Of a DNA stretch of 64,000 nt, positions 11,344 to 23,247 are shown one piece after another. The first letter of the stretch is position 1. Every line of letters starts with the position of its first letter. The stretch is from NCBI GenBank assembly GCA_025506515.1, contig CM046454.1:67705003-67769002 (forward strand), in the 5' to 3' direction. The position numbers and the translations under genes were made by a program. This stretch comes from Flaveria trinervia. Its lineage: Eukaryota > Streptophyta > Magnoliopsida > Asterales > Asteraceae. The notes under the pieces were generated by a model. That model saw only the letters and a list, made by a program, of their open reading frames with translations. It did not search any database and had not been told where the DNA came from.

Positions 11344-12847
11344 CTAACTGACCTTGGTTGCAGTTGCTTCTTCACTATGTGACATCGCTATCTCAACTGC
11401 TAGATCTCCTTCACTAGCGGAATCACATTCAATATCTTCTACACTTGCAATGTTTGATTCCCCTGGCGAGACAAACCTAAACCTCCAATCCTGTCCTTCA
11501 TCATCATGAGCAGTCAAGGCTTTTGGATTCTTGCTTGATGAAGTAGAACTGGTAGCTTGCTTGTCTTGACGAGTGAAGGACGAGAACGGGTTCCCGTTAC
11601 CTGTCTTCTTAGGCTTGACACATTCTCTTTTGAAGTGCCCCTTCTCTCCACAGTTGAAGCAGGTCACTTTGCTCTTGTCTAAGCCAAATGTGGTATCCTT
11701 AGTAGCTACTAAGTTCTGTCCGGTTTGTTTTACAAACTTCATTGCCCTACGGACAGCACTAGCTAAGGCACACATTATGTCCATCCTCTCAAGCTCCATT
11801 TCATCCACCTGCTCGTAGTCCTCGTCGGCCAGATGGCAGTTTCCAATATTCCCAGCAACAAGTTCATCATAAGAATGGACCATTGCAGCCAAAAGATCCA
11901 TGTGTTCTCGAGCTACTTCCACAGTCACATTTCCGAGATTCTCGGTCTTCAGTTTAGTAGCACTTGTTTCAGATCCAATATTGTGGGTGCAAGAGAGTCC
12001 CGACATGTCTGATCCTGAAGGAGACGCATGTGAAGGACCCGATGAGCTAGACACAAATGCAGTCTGGAGAGGTGCTCCAGATGTCTTAGCTTGAGGCGTG
12101 GCGTTGTACAAAGCTGGATTTTGATTGTAAGAAGACTTCTGAGCTCTGTACTTCATCCTAAGTGACTCTTCTCGCAACTTAAGAATGAAGTCATTAGTAT
12201 CCGGTTTTGCCAGCATTCCATTCTGTCTAAGGCTGGACACGAATGTGGTCCATTTTTCAGGCAATCCGTCTGCAAAGTTAGTAACTTTCTCTTCCATGGT
12301 AGTTGCCACCCCATGTGTATGCAGTTCATTCATCAGATGGTAAAATCTATCTATAACATCGTCTAAACTCTCGTTTCCCATCGATGAGAAGTTATCGAAT
12401 TCCATCTTTAACTCCTTAGCTTTGATTGCCTTCAATGAAGCATTCCCGTCATACCTCTTTTCTAGCTCATCCCAAAGTTTCTTGGACTGCTTATTCTCTG
12501 AGTACTGGTGGAATATGTCTTTAGGAATAGACTGTGTAATCAATGCATAAACTCTTTTCTCTGCGTTATTTAACTTTCTGCACATCTGTCATCCCTCCTA
12601 ACGTTAGCTTAACTCCATCAGCTCCAACCGGTGTACTATATCCAATCTCGATGGCTTCCCACAGATTCAGATCCACTCCATTGAGGTAGATCTCAAAACG
12701 TTGTTTCCAGTGGGGAAACTCATCTAACGTCAAGAGCTTTGGTGGTTTATTATTATTACCCACTTCACTCTCAAGCAACAGAAGGTTTTGTATCCTAGAG
12801 TCCTTTCCAGCAGTAAAGGCTGGCATTTGGTCTTCCATGGCGACCAA
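11344..12847 (-). pseudogene. Copia-A' gag (capsid and nucleocapsid)
   Basis: Start MVAMEDQMPAF at 12847. Residues 1-93 are followed by a frameshift in the 12566-12585 overlap and then by 413 residues. The capsid part matches the plant retrotransposon gag (UBN2-type) family: LYxxEIG-like region, LWDELEKRYDGN, FYHLMNELHTHG. The zinc knuckle C-x2-C-x4-H-x4-C reads CFNCGEKGHFKREC near 11650. Gag packages the element RNA into virus-like particles. The same region in Copia-A2 is split by the Gypsy-A insertion. Confidence 0.9.
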
Positions 12848-13316
12848 CTTAAAGTCTAATAAAACAAACTGTCACTGGTGCAACTGAAGGATGCGAATGG
12901 TCTAGTCGTGCTTATGAACTCTACGACTGGTTCAATCGTGCGGCTGAACTAAGCGATTAGCTTAGTCGTGCGAATGAATCTGATGCGTATGAGCAATGCG
13001 AACGAACGGTTCAGTCGTACGAAAGGAGATACGAGTAGGTCCAATCGTGCGTCTGGACTATGCAAATGAAGTCCAGTCGTGCGAATGGCACACTCGTGCG
13101 ACTGTGGCTGCTGTTTTGCGAAAATTTCAAGGTTAAACGTGTTTTAGCCGTAAAAATTCGAAATTTCGCAAGGTCTAATCGCCTAAGTCCGTAGAAACCA
13201 AACTTTGATGAGCAGGGAACGTCCAAGATCACTTTTGACGCAAAAGATTGCGTTTTCAGTGCAAAAACACAAAATTTTTATCAATCTTGATTGAATCACA
13301 CGTAATCAAGAGCCAA
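12848..13316 (-). other. Copia-A' leader with dyad-word array
   Basis: Non-coding stretch between primer site and gag. Positions 12893-13105 carry words such as CAGTCGTGCGAATGG, GTTCAGTCGTACGA and CAATCGTGCGGCTGAA at 15-30 bp spacing. Copia-A2 has the same array in its leader (16279-16510), so it is an original part of the transcribed 5' untranslated region. Confidence 0.85.
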
Positions 13317-13329
13317 AGCTCTGATACCA
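13317..13329 (-). promoter_or_regulatory. Primer binding site of Copia-A'
   Basis: Reads TGGTATCAGAGCT on the minus strand, two bases after the LTR, complementary to the 3' end of initiator Met-tRNA except for the last base. Confidence 0.9.
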
Positions 13330-13331
13330 CT

Positions 13332-14086
13332 TGTTAGGACCTGGTATTTGAAGGAAATACCTAGTGATTAGCGTGTAGGCCAGATCAAATAGTGCGGACT
13401 CCTATTTGATTGGCGATCCAATCAGTGAGAACACACGAAGAATCAATCAAGAATTGAAACTAACATTAGAAATCGATTGGGAATCGATCTAATGTGTTTT
13501 ATGAACTTGGAGAACGAATTGTGAGGCTTCAGGACGGCTAGGGTACGTCTGGAGTCGTAATTAATCAAAAGCCCTCTATTTTTCACGAATTGGGTTGTAT
13601 TTATAGTTTAGTATTATTCATTCGTGCGACTGAACCATTAGTATGGTTCAGTCGTGCGATTGAACCATGCGGTTGATTCATTCACACGATTGAGTCTTCA
13701 GTCGTGCGACTGAGTCAATCTCATGTTATAATCATACGACTGATCCAGTCTCCTGGTTCAGTTATGCGACTGAGTCAGTCGTGCGACTGAGTCAGTCGTA
13801 TGAAGTTCTTCATGCGTATGGTTCATTCGCATGGGCCACTCGCATGAGAACTTCATTCTGTTAAGTTTGAATGTATTAATTAATTAATATAACATTATGT
13901 GTAACACTTCAAACAACCACAAACCTAATTAACCAATTCAACGTCGACTCATTAATGAAATATTAAACATTATAAATAACAAACAAACCATATCATTTCA
14001 TTAATCATTCCAAGTATTACCTCATAATCAGACAAGCAAGATCTATTACATTCATATCATGATCTAGGGACATACATGTATCAACA
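13332..14086 (-). repeat. Copia-A' 5' LTR (755 bp)
   Basis: Minus-strand LTR from TGTTGATACATG at 14086 to CCTAACA at 13332. TATA box TATAAATA reversed at 13598-13605, with the dyad-word array (13617-13855) upstream of it on the minus strand. The array has extra words compared with the 734-bp LTRs, which accounts for part of the greater length. The flanking target duplication should be aaggt (14087-14091), with its mate outside the window. Confidence 0.95.
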
Positions 14087-14101
14087 AAGGTAATATAATG
14101 T
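14087..14101 (+). repeat. Short remnant of a plus-strand Gypsy-B LTR
   Basis: Fifteen bases between the Copia-A' LTR and the solo Gypsy-B LTR. They continue at 41155, where the rest of the same LTR resumes after the target duplication aatgt. Confidence 0.6.
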
Positions 14102-14263
14102 TGTAAGGCACCGTTCCCGGGACCCTTACAACCTGCCAATCATCGCACATAAAACATATATTTACATTTAACCTTCAGAAAACATCGCAGCGGAACATTA
14201 AGATAAATTTTTATTATAAATGTTTTTGCAAGTTAATACAATCGCTCATTTCAAAAAATCGTT

Positions 14264-14942
14264 TGTTAGGATCAGTGATTGAAGTTTGATTAATTAGAGT
14301 AGATTGCAGTGGAATTCGAACAATGAATTAGAAAATTAGCAAGAACTCAATTGATATTTAATGGAATAGTACACGGTTATAGAGAGAGAGAATTCTACAA
14401 AAGGAATATTTCATTCAAATGCTTTCGTGGTGGCTGAAAGTCACACGTTACAATTAGGTCAACATTCCTTATATAAGGAATGTGACGTCTACTGATGTCA
14501 CTTGATAGTGACATCTAACAGAATTATACAAACAACTGAAACTATGCAAACTACTGAGAATGTACTCAACAACTGATCACATCTCAGAGAATGCTAAGTA
14601 CAAGAACATAAAACTACTGAACTAAAACTACTGAAACTATAAACTACTGAAAGGTAATTACAAGTACGGAAAAGGAAAACCATCACAACTACTGAAGTTA
14701 ATAACTTCAGCTGTTGTGACAACTACTGAAGTTAATAACTTCAGCTGTTGTGACAACTACTGATCACTTTGGTCTTCAGTCTTTGTCTTCAGTAGAAATC
14801 TTCAGATCTTGTCTTCAGACTTTGTCTTCAGACCTTGTAATCAGCTGATGTCTTCAGCCGTTGTGATCTTCTTCAGCAGTTGTAATGTCTGTGGGACTTG
14901 GAGGTTTTTCTTATCAGGCTCATTGGTTCTTTTGGTCTAACA
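14264..14942 (-). repeat. Solo LTR of a Copia-C-type element (679 bp)
   Basis: Minus-strand LTR whose start reads TGTTAGACCAAAAGAACC at 14942 and whose end reads CTAACA at 14264. Both sides carry the duplication tcgtt (14259-14263 and 14943-14947). It is homologous to the LTRs at 54612 and 56864. It holds two perfect 8-bp inverted repeats CTGAAGTT-AAT-AACTTCAG at 14692-14710 and 14726-14744, spaced 34 bp apart. Confidence 0.93.
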
Positions 14943-15315
14943 TCGTTTGTTCACATTACAATGCAAAAACATTAAACAAAAGAATGTCATCTAAAATGCC
15001 AAGTAGTTGCCCCGCGCCATCCTCAACAACTTTACCTTCCAACTGGAAAATACATAAAAAGTAAGCATTGTTGAGTGAGTTCAAGTTTTATAATAATACA
15101 TACTTTACTTTCAATAAAACGTTTCTTTACTTTTGCATGTGATCACATATCATACGTACCCATAGATAGTATCATTATTACTTTTAGCATTCACTCCGTA
15201 ACATCCATTTATTAAAACATTTTCATTACTATCGCACGTGATCGCACATCCTTCATACATCAAGGTAATCGTTATTATCTTCATCATCGTTCATTTTGTA
15301 CATTTCGCACGTTTC

Positions 15316-16049
15316 TGTTGATACATGTATGTCCCTAGATCATGATATGAATGTAATAGATCTTGTTTGTCTGATTCTGATGTAATGTTCGGAATGATTA
15401 ATGAAATGATATTGGTTGTTTGTTATTTATAATGTTTAATATTTCATTAATGAGTCAATGTTGAATTGGTTAATTAGGTTTGTGGTTGTTTGAATTGTTA
15501 CACATAATGTTATATTAATTAATACATTCAAACTTAACAAAATGAAGTTCTCATGCGAATGGCCCATGCGAATGGACCATACGCATGAATAACTTCATAC
15601 GAATGACTCAGTCGCACGACTGAACCAGGAGACTGGATCAGTCGTATGATTGTAACATAAGATTGGCTCAGTCACACGACTGAACACTCAGTCGTGCGGA
15701 TGAATCAACCGCACGGTTCAGTCGCACGACTGAACCATACCAATGGTTCAGTCGCACGAATGAACAATACTAACCTTTAAATACAACCCAATTCGTGAAA
15801 AAACGTGAGCATTCATTCTATTTCGACTCCAGACGTACCCTAGCCATCCAGAAGCCTCCAAGTTGATACTCCAAGTTCATAGAACGCTGTAGATCGATTC
15901 CTAATCGATTCTTAACATTTGATTCAATACTTTATTGATTCTACGTGCGTTCTCACTGATTGGATCGCCAATCAAATAGGATTCCGCGCTATTTGGTTTG
16001 TTTTACACGTTAATCATTTGGTATTTCGTTCAAATACCAGGTCCTAACA
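15316..16049 (+). repeat. Copia-A2 5' LTR (734 bp)
   Basis: TGTTGATACATG to CCTAACA. The U3 dyad-word array (about 15550-15765) contains roughly ten words in 220 bp. The TATA box seen in the 3' copy (TATAAATA, 38851-38858) is TTTAAATA here (15776-15783), so this promoter is probably weakened. Confidence 0.95.
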
Positions 16050-16051
16050 AG

Positions 16052-16064
16052 TGGTATCAAAGCC
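16052..16064 (+). promoter_or_regulatory. Primer binding site of Copia-A2
   Basis: TGGTATCAAAGCC, two bases after the LTR; one G-to-A change from the initiator Met-tRNA complement TGGTATCAGAGCC. Confidence 0.9.
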
Positions 16065-16546
16065 TTGGCTCTTGATTACGTGTGATTCAATCAAGATTGA
16101 TAAAAAGTTTGTGTTTTTACACTAAAAAAACGCAATCTTTTGTGTCAAAAGTTGTCTTGGACGTTCCCTGCTCATCAAGTTTCGGTTTCTACCGCCTTAG
16201 GCGATTAGGGTTTGCGAAATTTCGAATTTTTATGGCTAAAACACGTTTAACAAAGAAATTTTCGCAAAACAGCAGCTTCAGTCGCACGAGTGAGCCATTC
16301 GCACGAGTGGACTTCATTCGCATACACCAGACGCACGATTGGACTGAGTCGTATCTCCATTCGTACGACTGAACCATCTGTTTGCATTGTTCATACGCAT
16401 CAGCTTCATTCGCACGACTGAACCAATCGCTTAGTTCAGCCGCACGATTGAACCAATCGCATAGTTCATTCGCACGGATAGCCCATTCGCATCACCCAGT
16501 CGTACCAGTTTGACAATTTGTTTAGTACACTTAAAAGTTAATCAAG
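16065..16546 (+). other. Copia-A2 leader with dyad-word array
   Basis: Non-coding. The array at 16279-16510 holds words such as CAGTCGCACGAGTGAGC, CATTCGTACGACTGAACC and CAGCCGCACGATTGAACC. Open frames predicted here on either strand are by-products of the repeats. Confidence 0.85.
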
Positions 16547-17587
16547 ATGGAAGATCAGATGTCAGTGTTTACTGTCGTCAAGGACTCAAGGATCCAGAAC
16601 CTACTGTTGCTTGAGAGTGAGGTGGGGAATCATAATAAACCATGAAAACTTTTAACGTTAGATGAGTTTCCCCACTGGAAACAACGTTTTGAGATCTACC
16701 TCAATGGAGTGGATCCAAATTTGTAGGAAGCTATCGAGATTGGGTATAGTATGTCGGTGGGAGCAGATGGGGTGAAACTTACTCTAGGAGGAATGACTGA
16801 TGCACAAAAAGTTAAATATAATGCTAAAAAGAGAGTATATGCATTGCTAACACAGTCTATCCCTAAGGACATTTTTCACTAATCTCAGAGAATAAACAAG
16901 CCAAGAAATTATGGGAGGAGCTGGAAAAAAGATATGACGGGAATGCTTCGTTGAAGGCAATTAAAGCTAAGGAACTGAAGAAAGAATTTGACAACTTTTC
17001 ATCGATGGGAAAAGAGAGTTTAGACGATGTCATTAATAGATTCTACCATTTGATGAGCGAGCTGCACACACATGGTGTCACAACTACCATGGAAGATAAA
17101 GTGTCAAATTTTGCTGACGGGTTGCCAGAAAGTTGGGCTTCTTTTGTGTCAAATCTGAGAGATAATAGATTGCTATCAAAGTTGGACATCAATGATTTCA
17201 TACTAAAGCTGCGAGAAGAAGCGCTAAGGATGAAGTATCGAGCTCAGAAGACTTCGTACACTCAGAATCCAGCTTTGTACAATGCCACTTCTCAAGTTAA
17301 GACGTCTGGAGCACCTCTTCAGACTGCTTTTGTGTCAAGCTCATCTGGTCCTTCACAAGTCTCTCCTTCAGGATCAGAAACGTCAGGGTTTTCTAGTACG
17401 CAATATATCGGATCTGAAGCAAATGCTACCAGACTAAGATTGAGAATCTTGGAAACGTGACAGTAGAAGTAGCTCGAGAGCACAGGATCTCTTAGCAGCA
17501 GTGGTCCATTCCTATGATGGACTCATTGCTAGAAAAATTGGAAACTGCCATCTGGCAGATGAGGACTACGAGCAGGTTGATGAGACT
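16547..17587 (+). pseudogene. Copia-A2 gag, first part (cut by Gypsy-A)
   Basis: Start ATG at 16547 (MEDQMSVF), aligned with Copia-A' gag. A TAG replaces Trp at about 16723 and a frameshift follows at about 16880; the clearest open part is 16951-17460 with FDNFSSMG, FYHLMSELHTHG and FADGLPESW. The frame ends near YEQVDE at 17580, where the Gypsy-A LTR begins. About 20 codons present in Copia-A' (ELERMDIMC...AVRRA) are missing between this end and the resumption at 28593. Confidence 0.88.
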
Positions 17588-19888
17588 TGTGACATCCGTC
17601 ACCTCAAGGTCCGTCGAACGACATAAATAACATGGAAATATTTTAATTAATCTTCCTTTTCTTCATGAACTCCTGCTTTACGGAGTCATGTCTGCTTATT
17701 TTTCCCTTGTGCCTGTACTTCCTTCGAGAACGGTGTTAAGCATAAACTTTTATAAACTTCATCACCATTACCACCAAATATATCATTTTTAATTCGACCA
17801 TTGTCACAAATAAAACTATTTTAGGCTATCAAATGCCAATAAATACGCTTTTAACCGTATATAACGAACATTTTAAAATCGTAAACAACCGAAACAAATT
17901 TTGGGAAACTCGAGGGTTAAGTGCAGGGACTAAACTTGTAATTTTGCAAACTTGGGCTGGGTATATAAGCCCCATTTCCAGCCATTTCTCCTCATCTTCA
18001 TCTTCTTCACCTTCAACCTTTTCTCCACTCTTTCTCTCGATTTAGCACCAAAAATCGTCACGTTTGTCGCGTTTTCACTACCAAATCTGGGTATCATCGT
18101 GTGTACGCGTTCCTAGCAGGTAGACAACCTTGTTCAATCCGTTTTTGGTTCGATTTTACTGCTGCGATTTCTAGGGTTTCGGGTGCTCGGGTTCATCCGA
18201 GCACATGAGGTCGAGTGGGTGCGTGTGAGGTTTCTGCTTGTGTTTCATGTTTGTGTATGTTTGTTGAGTGTTTCTGGAGGTCCTCGTGGTATAAAACCCG
18301 CGCTAGAGCAGCTCGGGGGCTGCTCAGCCCGACCACAGTCGCGATTCTGCAGTTCGGGCGACTGGGTCTGTCATGCGATTGAGTCGTGCTACTGAGTGGG
18401 TCGTGCGACTGAGTCATGCGTCTAAGTCGATCGTGCGACTGAGTTGTGCGACTAGGCAGGTCGTGCGACTGAGTTGTGCGACAGGGTGTCTGTATGCGAT
18501 TGAGTCATGCGCATGAATGATTGTGTGCGATTGAGTCAGGTGACGACTGAGTGTATGCGATTGTGCGTGTTTCGCACGACTGGAGTCCAATCGCACGAAT
18601 GAAGGTTCAATCGCACGAAAGTAGCTAATTCGTACGATTGAGGGTTGATTCGTGCGCATGGAGGTTGGGTCGTGCGAATGGGTGTGTTGTGTGGTGCGAC
18701 TGAGTCCAATCGCACGAATGAAGGTTCAATCGCACGAAAGTAGCTAATTCGCACGATTGAAGGTTGATTCGTACGAATGGAACGTGGGTCGAGCGTCTGG
18801 TCCCGTCATGTGTCTGATGATGCGTGTGTCCGCTTGTGTGTGTGCTACCCACGACCGAACCGATACAACCCTAACCGACCAAACATCACTATACGCTTTA
18901 TACCTGTCATTAATGCTTGACCATAACTGTCAATAGGTGTTTGACTGATCATTGCATTCAACTGTTGGAAATCTCGACCTTTCATACTTACCACTTAACA
19001 AGTGAGTTTCGTGGCCCCTTTTACGCTTATACCATTTTACAAACATTTACAAACATGGGGGAAAAGTATGCTCGCCATCTCTATGCTGTACTACATACAT
19101 ACAATTTTCATACCAGGAATCAACGTGATACTGTGTACAAGTACTTATCTGATACATGCTTGTGTCGCTGTGTGGTTCTATCTTTGCAACTATTTAATTC
19201 CAGTTTGGGAACCGACGGTTAGGTATTGGTAGTACTACTGGTTGACACCCCCACCCTCGTGTTGGTATACTAGTTAATACCAACAATAGCCAGGTGCGGG
19301 TCTTGGGTGAATATACGCCGACAATTTCTTTGTGTACGTTGCTAGGTTTGGTTGCAAAGCTCATGTCATGTGATGTTACTTGTGTATATAACTGTATTCA
19401 CGGTATTCCATATCATTTACTTTATACAGCATCACTTACATTTTTATTACTTAAACCTGCGAGCTCACCAACAATTGTTGACCATTTTGAGCATATCTTT
19501 AGGTGATCAAGCTAGCTGAGGTTCTAGGTGTGCTGCCTTAGTGGAGACCCTAGGGTGCATTTTTGGACTAAACATGTTCGACAAACAGTTATTTTGAACG
19601 ATGTTGAACTATGTAAACAATTACAATCTTTTGAAACTTGTTCCCGGGTTGTGGGAATTTACATTACAATTTCATCCTTATGTGATTATGTGAATCGTTT
19701 ATCTTGTTATGCATATGGCTATGTTGTCGTGAACATTGACTATACACGACACAAGTCCCCTTGTTGTCGGGTGTCGTCATGACACGCTTGTCATCATTTT
19801 ATTATTGCATCTCTATCGCTTACCATGTCTTATGACGATTCCCATCTCGTCGCAACCCCGTGTTTCCGCTCTTAGCGGGGGTGTGGCA
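17588..19888 (+). repeat. Gypsy-A LTR1 (2301 bp)
   Basis: Begins TGTGACATCCGTCACC and ends GTGTGGCA (GTGTGACA in LTR2). TATA-like TATATAAG at 17962-17969, followed by a CT-rich start region. A word array (18360-18800) lies about 400 bp downstream of the TATA box and should therefore be transcribed. Part of that array is duplicated with a 119-bp period (copies starting at 18585 and 18704). Confidence 0.93.
18360..18800. repeat. RTGCG-word array in Gypsy-A LTR1
   Basis: About 25 words in 440 bp: GTGCGACTGAGT, ATGCGTCTAAGT, TATGCGATTGAGT, CAATCGCACGAATGAAGG and others. The perfect 12-bp palindrome ATTCGTACGAAT is at 18767-18778. The vocabulary matches that of Copia-A although the two families are otherwise unrelated. 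Confidence 0.9.
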
Positions 19889-19891
19889 GAC

Positions 19892-19904
19892 TGGTATCAG
19901 AGCC
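19892..19904 (+). promoter_or_regulatory. Primer binding site of Gypsy-A
   Basis: TGGTATCAGAGCC three bases after LTR1, complementary to initiator Met-tRNA. A second identical copy follows LTR2 at 27602-27614. Confidence 0.92.
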
Positions 19905-20565
19905 ATTGGTTGTAGAGAATTAGGCAATACGCTTGACCTAGACTATAACCTAGGAACCTTCATGTAGATTGCATGCCAGGGTTGTGTGCATTTTGTATCT
20001 CATACGTGTTCCTCATTACTTGTTGTTATCTATCTGTTCTGTGATCTTTCCGCCCTACGAGAGAGCCATGTGCTCACTCTTTTATGGGATGCTCCTATTA
20101 GATCTTCCGTTCCCTCTGCGCGCCAAGTTATCTAACCAAATTCGGGTATTGAGCCGAAGAGATCTTCACAGATCATATACTGCGCCTGACCTTGGACACT
20201 GAGACTGACCCGAGGAGGCTATGTCTGAGTCCTTTAAGGATGCGAGATAGGCAACCTCCACCAGACCATACGTGATTACGTGCTTGTGCTCTCAGTTGAC
20301 CTGATGGATTATTCATGGATATGATGTAAAGGAAAGTCGGATGTCATGTAACCGGATCGGGCATCATTCTCGGTACATCGTGGGTGTGGTGGAAGCGCTG
20401 GGGAACCCTATATATAAACATCACCGATATACCGAGAATATGCTTGAAATGGGCTGCATGGTGATCTTGACCGACCGGAACATGAACATTGGAACTTAAT
20501 AAACGGAATACTTGTGTATCTTATGGTGACTAAAGCTTACATGTTACCTCTTTTATGAATAGGAC
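19905..20565 (+). other. Gypsy-A leader
   Basis: About 660 bp between primer site and gag with no coding signal; repeated almost unchanged at 27615-28275 after LTR2. Confidence 0.75.
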
Positions 20566-21980
20566 ATGCCGCCTCGAAGATCTACTCGCAGTAATAGTAG
20601 CGGAATTGAAACCCCAAGAGGCAGAGGCAGAGGCAGAGGCAGGGGAAGAACCCCAAGAACAAGTGATGCTCCTACCAGTAACAATCAAGGAACAGGGAAC
20701 ACTGATGTGGCAGCCCTGATCTTCAACAGTTGGCCGCACTGATTCCTACTATCGTGGCCCAAGTGAGCGATGCTCTTCAGAATTCTCACCCCCACGGGGA
20801 CGGTGGCAATGAAAATGAGGATAACGGTAACCCGACTGGGAATGAAAGCAATCAGGAGACCGGAAATGGTGGTACAGCCGGTAACGAAGCTGTAATTGTT
20901 AATGAGACTGGGGTTGTGAATACTAGACGGGGATGTTCGTACAAGGAATTCGTGGCTTGTAAACCACGAGAGTTTGATGGCAAAGGTGGAGCCATAGCTC
21001 TGACCAGATGGCTTGAAAAGATGGAGGCCGTGATCGACATCAGCGAATGCCTCGACAGCCAAAGAATTAGTACGCCTACTTGCTCACTACGGGCAAGGCA
21101 CTGACATGGTGGAACACTCAGATTCAGGCTAGGGGAAGAGAATCCGCGATGCAAATGTCGTGGGATGAGTTCAAGGCCCTAATCACCGAGGAGTACTGTC
21201 CTCTATGAGATGCAAAAACTTGAGCATGAGTTCTGGAATCATGCCATGGTGGGGGCTGGGCACGCAGCTACACCGACCGTTTTCATGAGTTAGCAAGGTG
21301 GTTCCACATCTGTCATCCCGGAATCAAAAAGGATAGAGAGGTACATTTGGGGACTTGCGCCTCAAATCCGGGCAATGGTAACCGCTACGCTCCTCCTACT
21401 ATTCAAGCGCGATTCTAAAGGCTGGCGCTTTGACTGACGAAATGGTGAGAACGGGAGTTTTGGGTAGAGGAGCAGAGAAGAGAAGGATTTTGGGAGAAAC
21501 GAGCCGGTCGAGTGCCGGGAAGTTTGATAAAAGAGCCAAGACAACCAGAAACTTTGTGGCAGTGACGCAGGGCAGGCGAGAGTGTGTGGGTCGGCACCCC
21601 CAAATGTGACAAGGCAATTATTATCATCATCCCCCAGGAACGCAGTGCCGGGTGGGCGCGAATTGTAGACGCCGGGGCATCTTGCAAGAGACTGCAGAAC
21701 AGCGCCGAATATGGTTGCACCGGTCAACGCGGTTAACCCCGCCGGGAATGCAAGGGCTTGTTATGAGTGTGGAAGTCTCGATCATTACCGAAACATGTGC
21801 CCCAGGCTGAATCGGGCACTGGGTCAACAAGGAAACAACCAGCAGCAAGTGATGGCTATAGCTGGAAATCAAGGCCCGACCAATCAGGGGAATACAGCTC
21901 GGGGACGTGCATTCGTCATTGGAGCCAGCGATGCTCGCCAGGACCCGAATGTTGTCACGGGTACGCACTTACTCAATAAT
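20566..21980 (+). pseudogene. Gypsy-A gag
   Basis: Start MPPRRSTRSNSSG at 20566, with an Arg/Gly-rich basic segment (RGRGRGRGRGRTPR) that could bind RNA. The capsid-like part contains FVACKPREFDGKGGA and WLEKMEAV (20940-21035). The nucleocapsid knuckle CYECGSLDHYRNMC (C-x2-C-x4-H-x4-C) is at about 21757-21800. Frameshifts occur near 20718 (gatcgctc in the second copy is shortened here), 21060 and 21205. The second copy at 28276 keeps the first frame open further. Confidence 0.85.
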
Positions 21981-22489
21981 CACTTTGCATCTATACTGTT
22001 TGATACTGGAGCAGACAATAGCTTTATATCTTTGAGTTTGTGCAATTGCTTGATTTGAGCCCTAGTAGGCTAGAAACTAGCTACTCTGTAGAAATGGCCA
22101 ACGGTAGGATTGTTCAGGCCGATGAATTATTAGAAAGTGCTCAATAATATTAGAGGACCACACCTTCGATATAGACTTGATACCCTTTGAGCTAGGAAGT
22201 TTCGATGTGATTTGGGAATGGATTGGTTGTCGAAACACGGGGCCGAGATTGTCTGTCGAGACAAGGTAGTGCGAATCCCTATGTCAGACGAGGGAGTACT
22301 CAGAATTCAAGGAGAAAGACCGGGGAGAAACTTAAAGCTTATTTCCTGCATGAAAGCACGTCGGAGTTTACGAAAACAGTGCTACTCCTTTCTGGCTCAT
22401 GTGGTGGAAAAGAAGGAGGAGGAACCGGAATTGACAAATATCCCTATAGTGCGGGATTACCCAGATGTATTCCCAGATGACTTGTTGGT
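21981..22489 (+). pseudogene. Gypsy-A protease
   Basis: The aspartic protease signature LFDTGADNSFIS is at about 21995-22030, followed by the linker to reverse transcriptase with LGMDWLSKHGAEI (22210-22250). Broken by a stop near 22058 and frameshifts at about 22140. Confidence 0.8.
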
Positions 22490-23247
22490 TTGCCTCCTCC
22501 ACGACAAGTGGAATTTCGTATTGATTTGGTTCCTGGAGCTACACCGGTAGCAAAGACACCGTATCGGTTGGCACCGTTTGAAATGCAGGATTATCTAGTC
22601 AGTTACAGGAACTACTGGAGAAGGGTTTTATTTGGCCGAGTCACTCGCCTTGGGGAGCACCAGTGTTATTCGTCAAGAAGAAGGATGGGTCGTTTCGTAT
22701 GTGCACGACTACCGTGAGTTGAACAAATTAACTGTGAAGAATCGGTATCCTCTCCCCAGGATCGACGACCTGTTTGATCAGTTACAAGGAGCTTCGTATT
22801 TTTCCAAGATCGACCTTCGGTCTGGATATCACCAACTAAGAGTTTTGAGGAGGACATACCAAAGACAGCATTTAGAACTCGTTATGGGCACTATGAGTTC
22901 TTGGTCATGCCGTTTGGATTGACTAACGCACCAGCTGTGTTCATGGACTTGATGAATCGAGTGTGCAAACCTTACTTGGATAAGTTTGTGATCGTATTCA
23001 TCGACGACATACTTATCTACTCTCGATCGAAGGAGGACCATGAAGAACACCTCGGGCTATTCTGGAACTGTTAAGAGAAGAGAAACTTTTCGCCAAGTTC
23101 TCGAAGTGTGGATTCTGGCTGCGAGAGGTGAAGTTTTTGGGTCATGTGGTTAACAAGGACGGGATTCATGTAGATCCCGGCAAGATCGAAGCGGTAAAGA
23201 AATGGGATACACCCCAGACACCTTCAGAGATATGACAGTTCTTAGGA
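22490..23247 (+). pseudogene. Gypsy-A reverse transcriptase
   Basis: Recognisable blocks: YRLAPFEM, YRELNKLTVKNRYPLPRIDDL, SKIDLRSGYHQLR, LVMPFGLTNAPAVF and the catalytic FIDDILIYS at about 22994-23020. These are the standard Ty3/gypsy RT blocks. Frameshifts at about 22600, 22850 and 23050 break the enzyme into pieces. Confidence 0.88.

Larger units (their letters stand above)
9699..14086 (-). mobile_element. Copia-A': minus-strand 5' half of a Copia-A element
   Basis: Read on the minus strand it runs 5' LTR (14086-13332), primer binding site, leader, gag and protease, and stops at 9699 where Copia-A1 ends. The rest of pol and its 3' LTR must lie left of the window. Its gag is the best preserved Copia-A gag in the window, broken mainly by one frameshift near 12570 and one stop near 11343. 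Confidence 0.9.

Noticed and set aside
18193..18852. Minus-strand open frames rich in VRLNLHSCDW-type repeats (also at 5361-6115, 9184-9423, 26128-26449)
   Set aside because: They translate the CpG word arrays, where stops happen to be rare. They lie in LTR or leader DNA and differ in frame between copies.
19892..19904. tRNA gene fragments at TGGTATCAGAGCC sites
   Set aside because: Only 12-13 bases match; they are primer binding sites next to LTR ends, with no cloverleaf around them.
18917..20202. Small plus-strand open frames between the Gypsy-A array and gag, repeated at 26628-27864
   Set aside because: They fall in LTR and leader DNA, differ by frameshifts between the two copies and show no protein-like conservation.
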